Source of the DNA: an uncultured Bacteroidota bacterium
GTDB taxonomy: Bacteria > Bacteroidota > Bacteroidia > Bacteroidales > P3
Length of the DNA: 64,000 nucleotides
Assembly (NCBI GenBank): GCA_902790215.1
Contig: CADAQX010000015.1
Location: 1-64,000, forward strand
Reading direction: 5' to 3'
Below the pieces are notes generated by a model. That model saw nothing but the letters and a program-made list of their open reading frames with translations. It was not told the DNA's origin and searched no databases. The position numbers were made by a program, and so were the translations under genes. Of the stretch, positions 30,998 through 40,321 are shown in pieces; the stretch's first letter is position 1, and each line of letters opens with the position of its first letter.

Positions 30998-32509
30998 ATG
31001 AAGAAGTTCATTTCCCTGTTCGCCCTTTTGGCCATGCTGGTACCCTTTGTTTCCAATGGCCAGGAAGAAGTCACCAAGGACACCCTGCTGCGTGCCAACA
31101 CCGACACGCTGATGAAGCACATCCGCATTCTCTCCTCTTCGCAGTATGAGGGAAGAATGGCCGGCTCGGAAGCCTATTTAGATGCAGCCAACTACTGCGC
31201 CGAGGTTCTGGCCTCGTATGGTGTGAAGCCCTTCCAAGGCGAGTGGGGCCAGTATTTCGAGGTGGAATACAACGAGATTGAGAACTGTAATTTCTACACC
31301 TACACCCACGACAGCGATGTGCGGGTGCAGTATGTGCTGGGACGCGACTATGTGTGCTCGAGCATGACCGGCCGGGGCTACACCAACGCTCCCGTGGTGT
31401 TCTGCGGCTGGGGCATCGACCATCGTGCCTTCGACGAGTATGCCTCGGTGGATGTGCGCGGCAAGATTGTGCTGTGCCTTTCGGGTGTGCCCGACTTCCT
31501 GCCCGGCAAGGTGACAGAGCGTTATGCCACCCTGCGCGACAAGGCCGAAGCCGCACGCAGACACGGTGCTGTGGGGCTGGTGTGCATCAACATGTCGGAG
31601 ACCTGCCGCCCCTATGAGGTGCAGCACCAGGCTTGGTGTGGCGAGGGCTCGCATCAGATGACCTACCCCGTGGTGCAACCCACCATGGACATGGGCGCCG
31701 CATTGCTGAAAGACGAGCAGATGACCCTCGACTCTGTGGTGCAGGAGCTGCAGTCAACCATGAAACCGAAGTCTTTCCACCTGCGCAAGCTGTTCGAGAT
31801 TAACATCAACGCAAAATACCATCCCAATGCCACAACAGCCAATGTGGTGGGCGTGCTGCCCGGACATGACGAGAAACTGCGCAATGAGTACATTGTGGTG
31901 GGTGCCCATCTGGACCATGTGGGCATACAGGGCAACACCTGCCTGTTCCCCGGCGCCAACAAGAACGCCAGCGGTGTGGCAGCGGTGCTTGAGACAGCCC
32001 GCCTGCTGACCATCAACGCCCCGATAGAAATCGAGTACAACAAACGGTCTATTATCTTTGTGCTTTTCTCCGGCGGCGAACTGCAGAACCTTGGTTCAAG
32101 CATCTTCGTGTCGAACTTCCCGAGACTGCAGAACATCGAATGCTTCATCAACGCCGAGTGCATCGGGTCGGGCGACAGCATCATTGTTTTGGGCAACAAA
32201 CGCTTCCCGCAGCTGTGGAGAATTGCCGAGCGGAACGACTCGATTTCGACCAAATCGCTTGCCCACGGCTACCGTACCATGCCGCGCGGCGATGCCGCCC
32301 CCTTTGCACAGATTGGCATCCCCTCGCTGGTCTTCTCCAACTATATGACCAACCTGCACGACCACGTGCCCAGTGACATTTCGGAGAACATAGAGCGCGA
32401 CATCCTGACCAAGAATGCCAGCCTGATGGCAGAGGTCATTTATGAGCTTTCGCTGGGCGACTACCAAGGCCGCTCCTTCAGGTCGAAACGGTTCAAATTC
32501 GATGAATAA
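30998..32509 (+). CDS. M28-family peptidase homologue with altered active site
   Basis: A 503-residue exported protein (signal peptide MKKFISLFALLAM...VSNGQ) with an inserted PA-like domain (about 120-260). The M28 domain keeps the first ligand in VVGAHLDHVG, but the usual GADDNASG reads GANKNASG (bridging Asp to Asn321), the GEExGL pair reads Gly360-Glu361 in SGGELQNLGS (the general base is lost) and the next Asp ligand is Glu387 in FINAECIG. The last His is kept in LHDHVPSD. It is thus predicted to be inactive or to work in a different way. Start at 30998 follows a promoter; the longer frame from 30878 is unlikely. Confidence 0.82.
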   Translation: MKKFISLFALLAMLVPFVSNGQEEVTKDTLLRANTDTLMKHIRILSSSQYEGRMAGSEAYLDAANYCAEVLASYGVKPFQGEWGQYFEVEYNEIENCNFYTYTHDSDVRVQYVLGRDYVCSSMTGRGYTNAPVVFCGWGIDHRAFDEYASVDVRGKIVLCLSGVPDFLPGKVTERYATLRDKAEAARRHGAVGLVCINMSETCRPYEVQHQAWCGEGSHQMTYPVVQPTMDMGAALLKDEQMTLDSVVQELQSTMKPKSFHLRKLFEININAKYHPNATTANVVGVLPGHDEKLRNEYIVVGAHLDHVGIQGNTCLFPGANKNASGVAAVLETARLLTINAPIEIEYNKRSIIFVLFSGGELQNLGSSIFVSNFPRLQNIECFINAECIGSGDSIIVLGNKRFPQLWRIAERNDSISTKSLAHGYRTMPRGDAAPFAQIGIPSLVFSNYMTNLHDHVPSDISENIERDILTKNASLMAEVIYELSLGDYQGRSFRSKRFKFDE

Positions 32510-32569
32510 TACCAAAATAAACTAAGAATTAAAAATACGAGGCTTGATTTTTAATTTTAATATTCAGAG

Positions 32570-35062
32570 ATGTTCACACTTTTCAAAAAAGAACTAGCCA
32601 GCTTCTTCTCTTCCCTTATCGGTTATCTGACCATTGTTGTCTTTCTTGCACTGACAGGCTTGATGCTTTGGGTATTCAAGTCGGACTTCAACATCCTTGA
32701 CTACGGCTATGCCGGAATGGACGGACTGTTCATCATCGGGCCGTTCCTGTACCTCTTCCTGATACCTGCCATCACCATGCGCATGTTTGCCGAAGAGAAG
32801 AAGAACGGCACCATGGAACTGCTGCTCACCAAGCCTTTGAGCGAGATGAAGATTATCTGGGCCAAGTTCCTCGCCGGCTTTGTCCTGGTGTTCATTTCCC
32901 TGCTGCCGACGCTGGTGTGTTATTTCAGTGTGGTGGCATTGGGCGACCCTGTAGGCAATATCGACACAGGCAGCGTGACAGGCTCATACATCGGACTGCT
33001 GCTGCTGGGTGCCGCCTTTGTGGCGATAGGCCTTTTTGCCAGTTCTATCACGAACAACCAGATTGTGGCCTTTATTCTTGCCGCCCTAATGAGTGCCTTT
33101 ATGCATCTGGGCTTCGAGTCCATCTATCGCATGGGGTTCTTAGGCGACGCCGACCTGTTTGTGCGCTCGCTTGGCATGAGCTATCACTATGACTCGATAA
33201 GCCGCGGTGTGGTGGACAGCCGCGATGTGATTTATTTCATCAGTGTAATTGCCATATTTATGATGGCCACACGCATCGTGCTGCAGAGCCGCAAATGGCA
33301 TGGCTGGCGGAACAAGAAAGACCTTAAGCGCAGCCATTGGATAGAGTTGGTGGCCGGAGTGCTGATTGTGGTGTTTGTCAATGTGATTGGATACTATCTG
33401 TTCGGACGCCTTGACCTCACTTCGGAGAAGCGCTACACTCTCTCCAAGTCCACGAAGAATCTCCTGAAAAAGATTGACGAGCCACTGCTGTACCGGGTTT
33501 ATCTCGAAGGCGAATTCCCTGCCGACTTTAAGCGTCTGCAGAACGAGACCAAGGAGATGCTCAACCAGTTCCGTGCCTATAACAAGAACATACAGTACGA
33601 GTTTGTCAACCCCAACAATTTCGACAACCAGCAGGAGCGCCAGGTATTCTACCAGAAACTGGCACAGAAAGGCATCCAGCCCACCCAGATACAGGTAAGC
33701 ACGGGCAACGGATACTCCACGCAGGTGTTGATACCCGCCGCCGACGTGATATACAAAGGCAGCGAGACCTCCATCCAGTTGTTGCAGAGCCAGAAGTATG
33801 TTGACCAGTCGCAGCTGCTGAACAACTCCATCCAAAGCCTTGAATACGTGCTGTCGAATGCCATACGCGCCCTGTCGCGCGGGCAGAAGCCTTCGGTTGC
33901 TTTCATGCGCGGACACGGCGAGTTGGAGCTCCCCAATCTGTCGGACATGATTGGGTCTCTGTACGAGTACTACAACTTGGACACCGCCCGCATGGACGAG
34001 AACATCAACTCCCTTACAACAAGAACGCTCAATCCCAAGGATTCCACCTACAAGTTCCGGAACAAGTACGACCTCATCATCATTGCCAAACCCACCAAGA
34101 TGTTCAGCGACCGAGACCTGTTCATTCTTGACCAATACGTGATGTACGGCGGCAAACTGCTGTGGTTAGTGGACGCCCTGGATGCAGACTTGGACAGCCT
34201 TGAAAATGCAGGACAGGCCGTGGCTACCCGCCTGCCCCTGAACATCGATGAGATGCTGTTCACCTACGGTGTGCGCGTAAATCCGGACTTGGTCATGGAC
34301 ATCCGCTGCCGTCCCATTCCAATGAAAGTGGGTATGGTTGGCGAACAGGCTCAGATACAGTTCCAGCCCTGGATGTACTTCCCCGAGATTGTGCCGCTGT
34401 CGCCGCACCCCATTGTACGCAACCTGGACCTTATCAAGACCGACTTTGTCAGCAGCATAGATTTGATAGACAACGGCATTGACAAGACCGTACTTCTGGC
34501 CACCTCAGAGTTCTCACGGGTGAAGAATGCGCCCGCCATCTATGACCTGAACGAGGCCAAGATCGACCCCGACCGCCGGCTGTTCAACCGCAGCAGCATC
34601 CCCATAGCGGTGCTGCTCGAAGGGCAATTCAAGTCGATGTTCCGCAACCGTCTCACACCCGACTTCGTTGACATCCCCGCCATGGGCTACCGCGATGAGG
34701 GCGACAGTACACGCATGATTGTAATCTCCGACGGTGATGTCATCAAAAACCGTTTCAACTACAAGGACGGCACCGGCTATCCCCTGGGCTACGACTTCTA
34801 CACCGAGACAATGTATGCCAACAAGGAACTGCTGCTGAACTGCGTGGACTATCTTGCCGGCGAGAGCGGTTCCATAGCCAGCCGCAGCCGCGACATCAAG
34901 ATAAGGAAACTCAATGTGATGAAGGTGAAAGAGGAACGGACAAAATACCAACTGCTCAACATCCTTCTCCCCATTGGAATAATCATCGCTGCCGGAGTCG
35001 TCATCTACTTCTTACGGCGCAACCAATACAAAGTAAAAAAGAACAAACAAGCTGAAGCATAA
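32570..35062 (+). CDS. gldG: GldF-GldG fusion: ABC-2 permease joined to GldG-type domain
   Basis: An 830-residue inner-membrane protein. Residues about 1-240 are an ABC-2 permease like GldF (MFTLFKKELASFFSSLIGYL; FAEEKKNGTMELLLTKPLSE), with six hydrophobic segments. From about 255 it is GldG-like: a membrane segment, then a large periplasmic DUF4350/GldG region (LTSEKRYTLSKSTKNLLKKI; SVAFMRGHGELELPNLSDMI) and a final membrane segment before the basic C-terminus. In gliding Bacteroidota these are two genes, working with the ATPase GldA, which is not in the window. The following DUF4340 gene is a frequent partner. Confidence 0.82.
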   Translation: MFTLFKKELASFFSSLIGYLTIVVFLALTGLMLWVFKSDFNILDYGYAGMDGLFIIGPFLYLFLIPAITMRMFAEEKKNGTMELLLTKPLSEMKIIWAKFLAGFVLVFISLLPTLVCYFSVVALGDPVGNIDTGSVTGSYIGLLLLGAAFVAIGLFASSITNNQIVAFILAALMSAFMHLGFESIYRMGFLGDADLFVRSLGMSYHYDSISRGVVDSRDVIYFISVIAIFMMATRIVLQSRKWHGWRNKKDLKRSHWIELVAGVLIVVFVNVIGYYLFGRLDLTSEKRYTLSKSTKNLLKKIDEPLLYRVYLEGEFPADFKRLQNETKEMLNQFRAYNKNIQYEFVNPNNFDNQQERQVFYQKLAQKGIQPTQIQVSTGNGYSTQVLIPAADVIYKGSETSIQLLQSQKYVDQSQLLNNSIQSLEYVLSNAIRALSRGQKPSVAFMRGHGELELPNLSDMIGSLYEYYNLDTARMDENINSLTTRTLNPKDSTYKFRNKYDLIIIAKPTKMFSDRDLFILDQYVMYGGKLLWLVDALDADLDSLENAGQAVATRLPLNIDEMLFTYGVRVNPDLVMDIRCRPIPMKVGMVGEQAQIQFQPWMYFPEIVPLSPHPIVRNLDLIKTDFVSSIDLIDNGIDKTVLLATSEFSRVKNAPAIYDLNEAKIDPDRRLFNRSSIPIAVLLEGQFKSMFRNRLTPDFVDIPAMGYRDEGDSTRMIVISDGDVIKNRFNYKDGTGYPLGYDFYTETMYANKELLLNCVDYLAGESGSIASRSRDIKIRKLNVMKVKEERTKYQLLNILLPIGIIIAAGVVIYFLRRNQYKVKKNKQAEA

Positions 35063-35068
35063 TACTAC

Positions 35069-36169
35069 ATGAGAAAGAAAAAGAATCTTATCATCATTGC
35101 AGCGGTTGTCGTGATAGGGGTTTTGGCCCTGCTGATAGCCCGGCAAGGTGCAAAAAAAGCCACCTTTGACCAAGACTTCCATATCGAGGACATCGAGTCT
35201 GTCACCAAGATATTCATTGCCGACAAGCAGAACAACCATGTACTGCTGCAGCGTGTGGCCGACAGCACCCACGACACCATGTGGACTGTCGACACCATCT
35301 ATCCCGCCAGCCAACCCATGGTGGACATGCTGCTGGAGACCCTGCACGACATGCGCATCCGCCAACAGGTGAACAAGAATGCCGTTCCCCAGGCTATCAA
35401 GCTGCTCTCGGCACGTGCCATCAAGGTGGAAGTATATCAGCAGAAATACTTTATCAACTGGTTTAACGGAAAGTTCAAACTATTCCCCCACGAGAAACTG
35501 ACGGCCACCTACTTTGTTGGCCACGAGACCCAAGACATGATGGCTTGCCACATGTTCCGCAAGGGAGACAAGGTGCCGTATATCATCCACATCCCGGGAT
35601 TCCGTGGTTATCTGACCCCCCGCTTTGTGTCCGACCCCATGCTGTGGCGCAGCCACACCATCGTGCACTGGGACATCCACCACCTGCAGAGTGTAGAGCT
35701 GGACATCCCCGCCACCCCCGAAGAGTCTTTTGCCGTGCGGAGACAGGGCGAAGGCTTCACTTTTGAGCTGACACAGAGCCATACGGTTGTCAACAACTTC
35801 GACACTGCACGGGTTGCCCAGATGCTCTCATGCTTCGCCAACCTGAATTTCGACGAGTTTGCCAAGAATGTGCCCAACAGCAATATGGACACCTCCTTCA
35901 ACGCTGCTCCGAGAGCCATCCTGCACATCACCAACACGGACGGCGTCACCCGCGAGGTGAAGACCTACCTGAAGTATGCCAACCCAGAGGACAGCCTTGT
36001 CATGCCGGAGCAGAACATGTACGAAATGTTCGACCTGAACAGGCTCTATGCCATCATTGACAACAAGGACAGCGTGCTTATCCAGTACTTCGTGTTCGAC
36101 AACATACTGCAGCCCGCATCCTTCTTCCTTGGAAAAGAAACTCCTGTCGTGAACCCCATCAAAAACTAA
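35069..36169 (+). CDS. DUF4340 domain protein
   Basis: A 366-residue protein with one N-terminal membrane segment (LIIIAAVVVIGVLALLI) and a mainly beta periplasmic body. It starts six bases after the GldF-GldG gene. Proteins with DUF4340 commonly lie beside GldG-type genes and probably work in the same complex. The function is not known. Confidence 0.75.
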   Translation: MRKKKNLIIIAAVVVIGVLALLIARQGAKKATFDQDFHIEDIESVTKIFIADKQNNHVLLQRVADSTHDTMWTVDTIYPASQPMVDMLLETLHDMRIRQQVNKNAVPQAIKLLSARAIKVEVYQQKYFINWFNGKFKLFPHEKLTATYFVGHETQDMMACHMFRKGDKVPYIIHIPGFRGYLTPRFVSDPMLWRSHTIVHWDIHHLQSVELDIPATPEESFAVRRQGEGFTFELTQSHTVVNNFDTARVAQMLSCFANLNFDEFAKNVPNSNMDTSFNAAPRAILHITNTDGVTREVKTYLKYANPEDSLVMPEQNMYEMFDLNRLYAIIDNKDSVLIQYFVFDNILQPASFFLGKETPVVNPIKN

Positions 36170-36184
36170 CCGACTGCCTTCAAG

Positions 36185-36946
36185 ATGAAACCGCTCATTC
36201 TCATAACCAACGACGATGGTGTCCAGTCACGCGGACTGCAACACTTGGCCTCCTTGGCCAAGGAGTTCGGCGAAGTGGTGGTCATGGCACCCGACCGCAA
36301 TGCATCGGGAGTGAGCGTATCCATCACCTGCACCCGCCCGCTGCGGGTAAAAACCGTCAGCGAGGAAGAGGGGTTGGCCATATATGCCTGTGACGGCACA
36401 CCCGCCGACTGCATCAAGATGGGGGTAGAATATTTCTGCTCCCGCAAACCCACCCTTGTGCTGTCCGGCATCAACTACGGCAGCAATGCCTCCATCAACG
36501 TGGTGTACAGTGGCACGATAGGAGCCGTTTTAGAGGCCTGTCTCGACGGCTACCAAGCCATCGGCTTCTCACTGCTCAACCACAATCCACAAGCCGACTT
36601 CAACGCCTGCACACAGGTCATACGGCACATTCTGCAGCAAGTGATGCAGAATCCCCTGCCCACCGGGACCGCACTAAATGTGAACATCCCACGCCTGCCC
36701 ACCGACCAAATCAAAGGTATACGCATCTGCCGGCAGGCACCGGCCGCCTGGGTGGACAGCCTTGAGAAGAGAACCGACCCCATCGGCAGACCCTACTGGT
36801 GGATGACCGGCAAGTTCGTGTGCAACAACCCCGGAGAGGATACAGATGAGTATGCACTGGCTCACGGCTATGCCTCAGTGGTACCCATCCGGCCCGACTA
36901 CACCGATTATGCTGCCCTAAACCAAATCAAACACTTTGAATCATGA
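36185..36946 (+). CDS. surE: 5'/3'-nucleotidase SurE
   Basis: A 253-residue metal-dependent nucleotide phosphatase. The N-terminal metal site is ILITNDDGVQSRGLQ, followed by MAPDRNASGVS and the LSGINYGSNASINVVYSGTI block. Length is usual. It overlaps the next gene by four bases (ATGA), and lpxB follows after one small gene, an arrangement known in Bacteroidales. Confidence 0.96.
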   Translation: MKPLILITNDDGVQSRGLQHLASLAKEFGEVVVMAPDRNASGVSVSITCTRPLRVKTVSEEEGLAIYACDGTPADCIKMGVEYFCSRKPTLVLSGINYGSNASINVVYSGTIGAVLEACLDGYQAIGFSLLNHNPQADFNACTQVIRHILQQVMQNPLPTGTALNVNIPRLPTDQIKGIRICRQAPAAWVDSLEKRTDPIGRPYWWMTGKFVCNNPGEDTDEYALAHGYASVVPIRPDYTDYAALNQIKHFES

Positions 36947-37236
36947 AGAAACTGCTTAATAAAAACAGTATCGCCCTTGGCGTTGTGGCCACCATACTCT
37001 CTGAATTGTTATGCGCATTGCTGCTATGGCTCATACTTCTCGTCATTGGCCTACCCATTGCCGAGCATGTCAAATGGTTTGCCATAGCCCTTGCCCCTCC
37101 TGCCCTCCTGCTCCGCTACTATGCCCATGAGAAAGACTACCCCCTCACCCTCCGGGCAGTCATTACCACTTTCTTTGTGACGGTAGTACTCTTTATGTGG
37201 TTCTTGCTCAAATACAAATACGTCACATTCCAGTAA
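36943..37236 (+). CDS. Small three-helix membrane protein
   Basis: A 97-residue protein with three hydrophobic segments (about 12-33, 43-62 and 73-93). It has no motif I recognise. It is translationally coupled to surE (ATGA overlap) and lies 16 bases before lpxB, so it may be linked to envelope lipid work. Function unknown. Confidence 0.75.
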   Translation: MKKLLNKNSIALGVVATILSELLCALLLWLILLVIGLPIAEHVKWFAIALAPPALLLRYYAHEKDYPLTLRAVITTFFVTVVLFMWFLLKYKYVTFQ

Positions 37237-37252
37237 CCGCTATCGACGACCC

Positions 37253-38362
37253 ATGAAATACTACATCATAGCAGGTGAAGCCTCTGGCGACCTCCACGGA
37301 GCCAATCTGATGCGAGCCATCCAACGCCGCGATGCCGACGCCCAGTTCCGTTTCTGGGGAGGCGATGCCATGCAGCAGGTGGCAGGGGAACCCGTCAAGC
37401 ACATACGCGACCTGGCCATCATGGGCTTCATCGAGGTAGTGATGAATCTGCGTTCCGTATTGGGGAACATCGCATTGTGCAAGCAGGACATCCTGCAGTT
37501 CAAGCCCGATGTCATCATAGGCATCGACTACCCCGGCTTCAATCTAAAGATAGCCAAGTTCGCCCGCGAGAATGGACTGACCTACATCCATTACATTTCA
37601 CCTCAACTCTGGGCATGGAAGAAATGGCGCATAAAAAGCATGCGCAAGCATCTGGACTGCCTCTGCTACATACTTCCCTTCGAGCAGGACTTCTACGCCA
37701 GGAACCATTTCCCACAGGCCGTATATGTGGGGCATCCCCTGCTGGACGCCGTGGCACAGTACAAAGCCGAGGAGAAGATTCAAAAAGAAAAACCCGTCAT
37801 TGCCCTACTGCCCGGCAGTCGCAGACAGGAATTGAAAAGAACACTGGAGCCCATGCTGTACGTCGCAGCAAGGCATCCCGAATACGACTTCGTCATTGCG
37901 GGCATGACGCTCTTGGGCGACAGCTTCTACGAGCCGCTGATAAAGGGGCTTTCCAACGTGTCAGTAGTCTACGACCAGACCTACCGTCTGCTCTCGTCCT
38001 CCTACGCCGCACTGGTATGCTCCGGCACCGCCACCCTCGAAACCGCACTCTTCAACGTGCCGCAAGTGGTGTGCTACCGTGCCAATGCCGTCTCCGCCGC
38101 CATCGCCCGCCAACTGATAGGCGACCGCATCAAGTACATATCCTTGGTCAACCTCATCGCCGATGAGCCCATCGTGGTGGAACTCATCCAGCAGGACTTC
38201 ACCGCCGAGCGCCTGGAGCAAGAGTTCACACGCATCGCAACAGACCAACAGGCACGCCAGAGCATCCTGGATGGGTATGCAAAAGTACATTCCCTCTTGG
38301 GCAACGCTGGCGCCTCCGACCGCACAGCCGCCGAAATCATCAAAAGAACACGCAAACAGTGA
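37253..38362 (+). CDS. lpxB: Lipid-A-disaccharide synthase LpxB
   Basis: A 369-residue peripheral membrane glycosyltransferase (GT19) that joins lipid X and UDP-diacylglucosamine. It begins KYYIIAGEASGDLHGANLM, has IGIDYPGFNLKIAKFAR, then SPQLWAWKKWR and the C-terminal CSGTATLETALFNVPQVVCY donor site. Complete. The next gene starts on its last codons (GTG at 38359, four-base overlap). Confidence 0.96.
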   Translation: MKYYIIAGEASGDLHGANLMRAIQRRDADAQFRFWGGDAMQQVAGEPVKHIRDLAIMGFIEVVMNLRSVLGNIALCKQDILQFKPDVIIGIDYPGFNLKIAKFARENGLTYIHYISPQLWAWKKWRIKSMRKHLDCLCYILPFEQDFYARNHFPQAVYVGHPLLDAVAQYKAEEKIQKEKPVIALLPGSRRQELKRTLEPMLYVAARHPEYDFVIAGMTLLGDSFYEPLIKGLSNVSVVYDQTYRLLSSSYAALVCSGTATLETALFNVPQVVCYRANAVSAAIARQLIGDRIKYISLVNLIADEPIVVELIQQDFTAERLEQEFTRIATDQQARQSILDGYAKVHSLLGNAGASDRTAAEIIKRTRKQ

Positions 38363-39687
38363 ACAAAATACTGCCCATAGCCTGCTTCCTACTGCTCACC
38401 CTCAGCGCTTCTGCCGACCGGGTAAAAGTCAAGCTGTTCTCCAACAACTCCATCGACCTCATCAACATCTCTTTCGACCTCGGCACCTACGACATCTATG
38501 GCGCAGACACCACACTCATCGAGGCCAACATCGGCAACGACAAATCCGTCGAACTGACCACCCAGGGCCGCAAAGTACACGTAGCCATCAACGGCTACGA
38601 CTACGGCAGCCACAACACCGTCTCCTTCCTCGCCACCGACACCGCATGCATCCTCTGCCTCAATCCCCGCAACATCAAGCAGCGCACATACGAAGGCAAC
38701 CTGACCGTCAGCGTGAACAAGCGGGGACACCTGCAAATCATCAATGATGTGGAATTCGAGACTTATATCGCCGGTGTGGTGCAGTCGGAGATATACGGCA
38801 CCGACCCCGACATCTTCCGCGTGCAGGCCATCATCTCCCGCACCTGGGCCATGAAAAACATCAACAAACACGCCTCCGAAGGCTACAACTTCTGCGACCA
38901 GGTGCACTGCCAGGCCTATCTCAACCGCTGCGTGCGTCCCGACATCATGCTCGGCACCATGCTCAGCAGCGGCATGACCATCGTGGACGACGAAGGCAAA
39001 CTGATTGAAACACCCTTCCACGCCAACAGCGGCGGCGAGACGGCCAACTCCGAGGATGTGTGGCGCACCGCCGTGCCCTACCTGCGCTCCGTGCCCGACA
39101 CCTTCTCCTACCACATGCGCCAAAGCGAATGGGTAAAAGTCATCAACGAGGACAAATGGCTCAACTACTTTGCCAACAAGCACAAGCTCGACACCAGCGA
39201 CGACAGCATACGCAACGAGCTGCTCACCTTCAGCCAGTCCACCCGCAAAGTGCGCCTCTGCAACATACCCCTCACCCGCATACGCAACGACTTCCAGCTG
39301 CGCTCCACCTTCTTCTCCGTGCTCTACGACAGCACCGCCCACCGCGTCACACTCTCCGGCCACGGCTTTGGCCACGGCGTGGGGCTGAGCCAGGAAGGCA
39401 CCATCCGCATGGTGGGTCTCGGCATCAGCTACGACAGCATCATCCGCCACTACTACTCCGGGGCAAAGATTTTCTACGACGAAACCCATCCTCACACCTA
39501 CGTCGAAAACTACATAAAACACATCACACAGATTATCGAAGAGGATAAATCATCCGCCACACGCACCGTATCCAAACAGGACGACTGGCTCGGCCGACTG
39601 TTCAGGATACGCGACCGCGAAGAACGCGAAGAGGTCTACGACCCTCGCACCGACGAACTGGACAACGACTGGCTTTACGACTGGTAA
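38359..39687 (+). CDS. SpoIID/LytB-domain protein
   Basis: A 442-residue exported protein with GTG start and signal peptide (LPIACFLLLTLSASA). The SpoIID core spans about 125-375: FETYIAGVVQSEIYG, the IISRTWAMKNI stretch, FHANSGGETANSEDVW and the GHGFGHGVGLSQEGT motif. SpoIID proteins are lytic transglycosylases acting on stem-free glycan. Outside sporeformers, as here, they are probably used in wall turnover. The gene overlaps lpxB by four bases. Confidence 0.88.
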   Translation: MNKILPIACFLLLTLSASADRVKVKLFSNNSIDLINISFDLGTYDIYGADTTLIEANIGNDKSVELTTQGRKVHVAINGYDYGSHNTVSFLATDTACILCLNPRNIKQRTYEGNLTVSVNKRGHLQIINDVEFETYIAGVVQSEIYGTDPDIFRVQAIISRTWAMKNINKHASEGYNFCDQVHCQAYLNRCVRPDIMLGTMLSSGMTIVDDEGKLIETPFHANSGGETANSEDVWRTAVPYLRSVPDTFSYHMRQSEWVKVINEDKWLNYFANKHKLDTSDDSIRNELLTFSQSTRKVRLCNIPLTRIRNDFQLRSTFFSVLYDSTAHRVTLSGHGFGHGVGLSQEGTIRMVGLGISYDSIIRHYYSGAKIFYDETHPHTYVENYIKHITQIIEEDKSSATRTVSKQDDWLGRLFRIRDREEREEVYDPRTDELDNDWLYDW

Positions 39688-39727
39688 CAATAGACACTCA
39701 ATAACATAAGAACAAAAACATATCAAT

Positions 39728-40291
39728 ATGACAAAACGAATACTCTCTCTCCTCACATTCCTGGCACTCCTGTGCGGTGCCATGCATGCACAGCAGATTG
39801 AATGGAAAACCATAGAGCAGGCTGCCAAGACCGACAGCAAGACAAACGCCAAGCTGTACTTTGTCGACTTCTACACCTCCTGGTGCGGATGGTGCAAAAA
39901 GATGGACCGCGAAACCTTTACCAACCCTGTTGTGGCCAAGATTCTCAACACCTACTACATCCCCGTAAAATTCGACGCCGAAGGCTCCACCGAGTTCGTT
40001 TGGAAGGGCAACAAATATACCGGCTCCGCCACGGCTCCCGGCGGCAGACGGGGCACACACAACTTTGCCAAGTCTGTCCTTGGCACACAGATGGGCTTCC
40101 CCTCATTCGGCATCTTCAACTCCAACCAAGCCAAGCTCACCATCATTCAAGGCTACCAGCCAGCCGACGACCTGGTCATCATTCTATGGTATTTCGCCTC
40201 GGGCGACTACAACCGCTACGCCTACGACAAATACCTGAAAATCTTCGACAAAGAAATCCGTCCCACAATGAATGCCAAGCTGGGACTCTAA
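39728..40291 (+). CDS. Exported thioredoxin-like protein
   Basis: A 187-residue protein with a signal peptide (ends near GAMHAQ) and a thioredoxin fold. The redox site is FYTSWCGWCKKMDRETF, of the DUF255/thioredoxin_7 type, and a cis-proline region lies at GFPSFGIFN. It likely reduces or sorts disulphides in the periplasm. It is followed by ftsY after 30 bases. Confidence 0.87.
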   Translation: MTKRILSLLTFLALLCGAMHAQQIEWKTIEQAAKTDSKTNAKLYFVDFYTSWCGWCKKMDRETFTNPVVAKILNTYYIPVKFDAEGSTEFVWKGNKYTGSATAPGGRRGTHNFAKSVLGTQMGFPSFGIFNSNQAKLTIIQGYQPADDLVIILWYFASGDYNRYAYDKYLKIFDKEIRPTMNAKLGL

Positions 40292-40321
40292 TACCGTACA
40301 CATCCAATAACCACATACATC

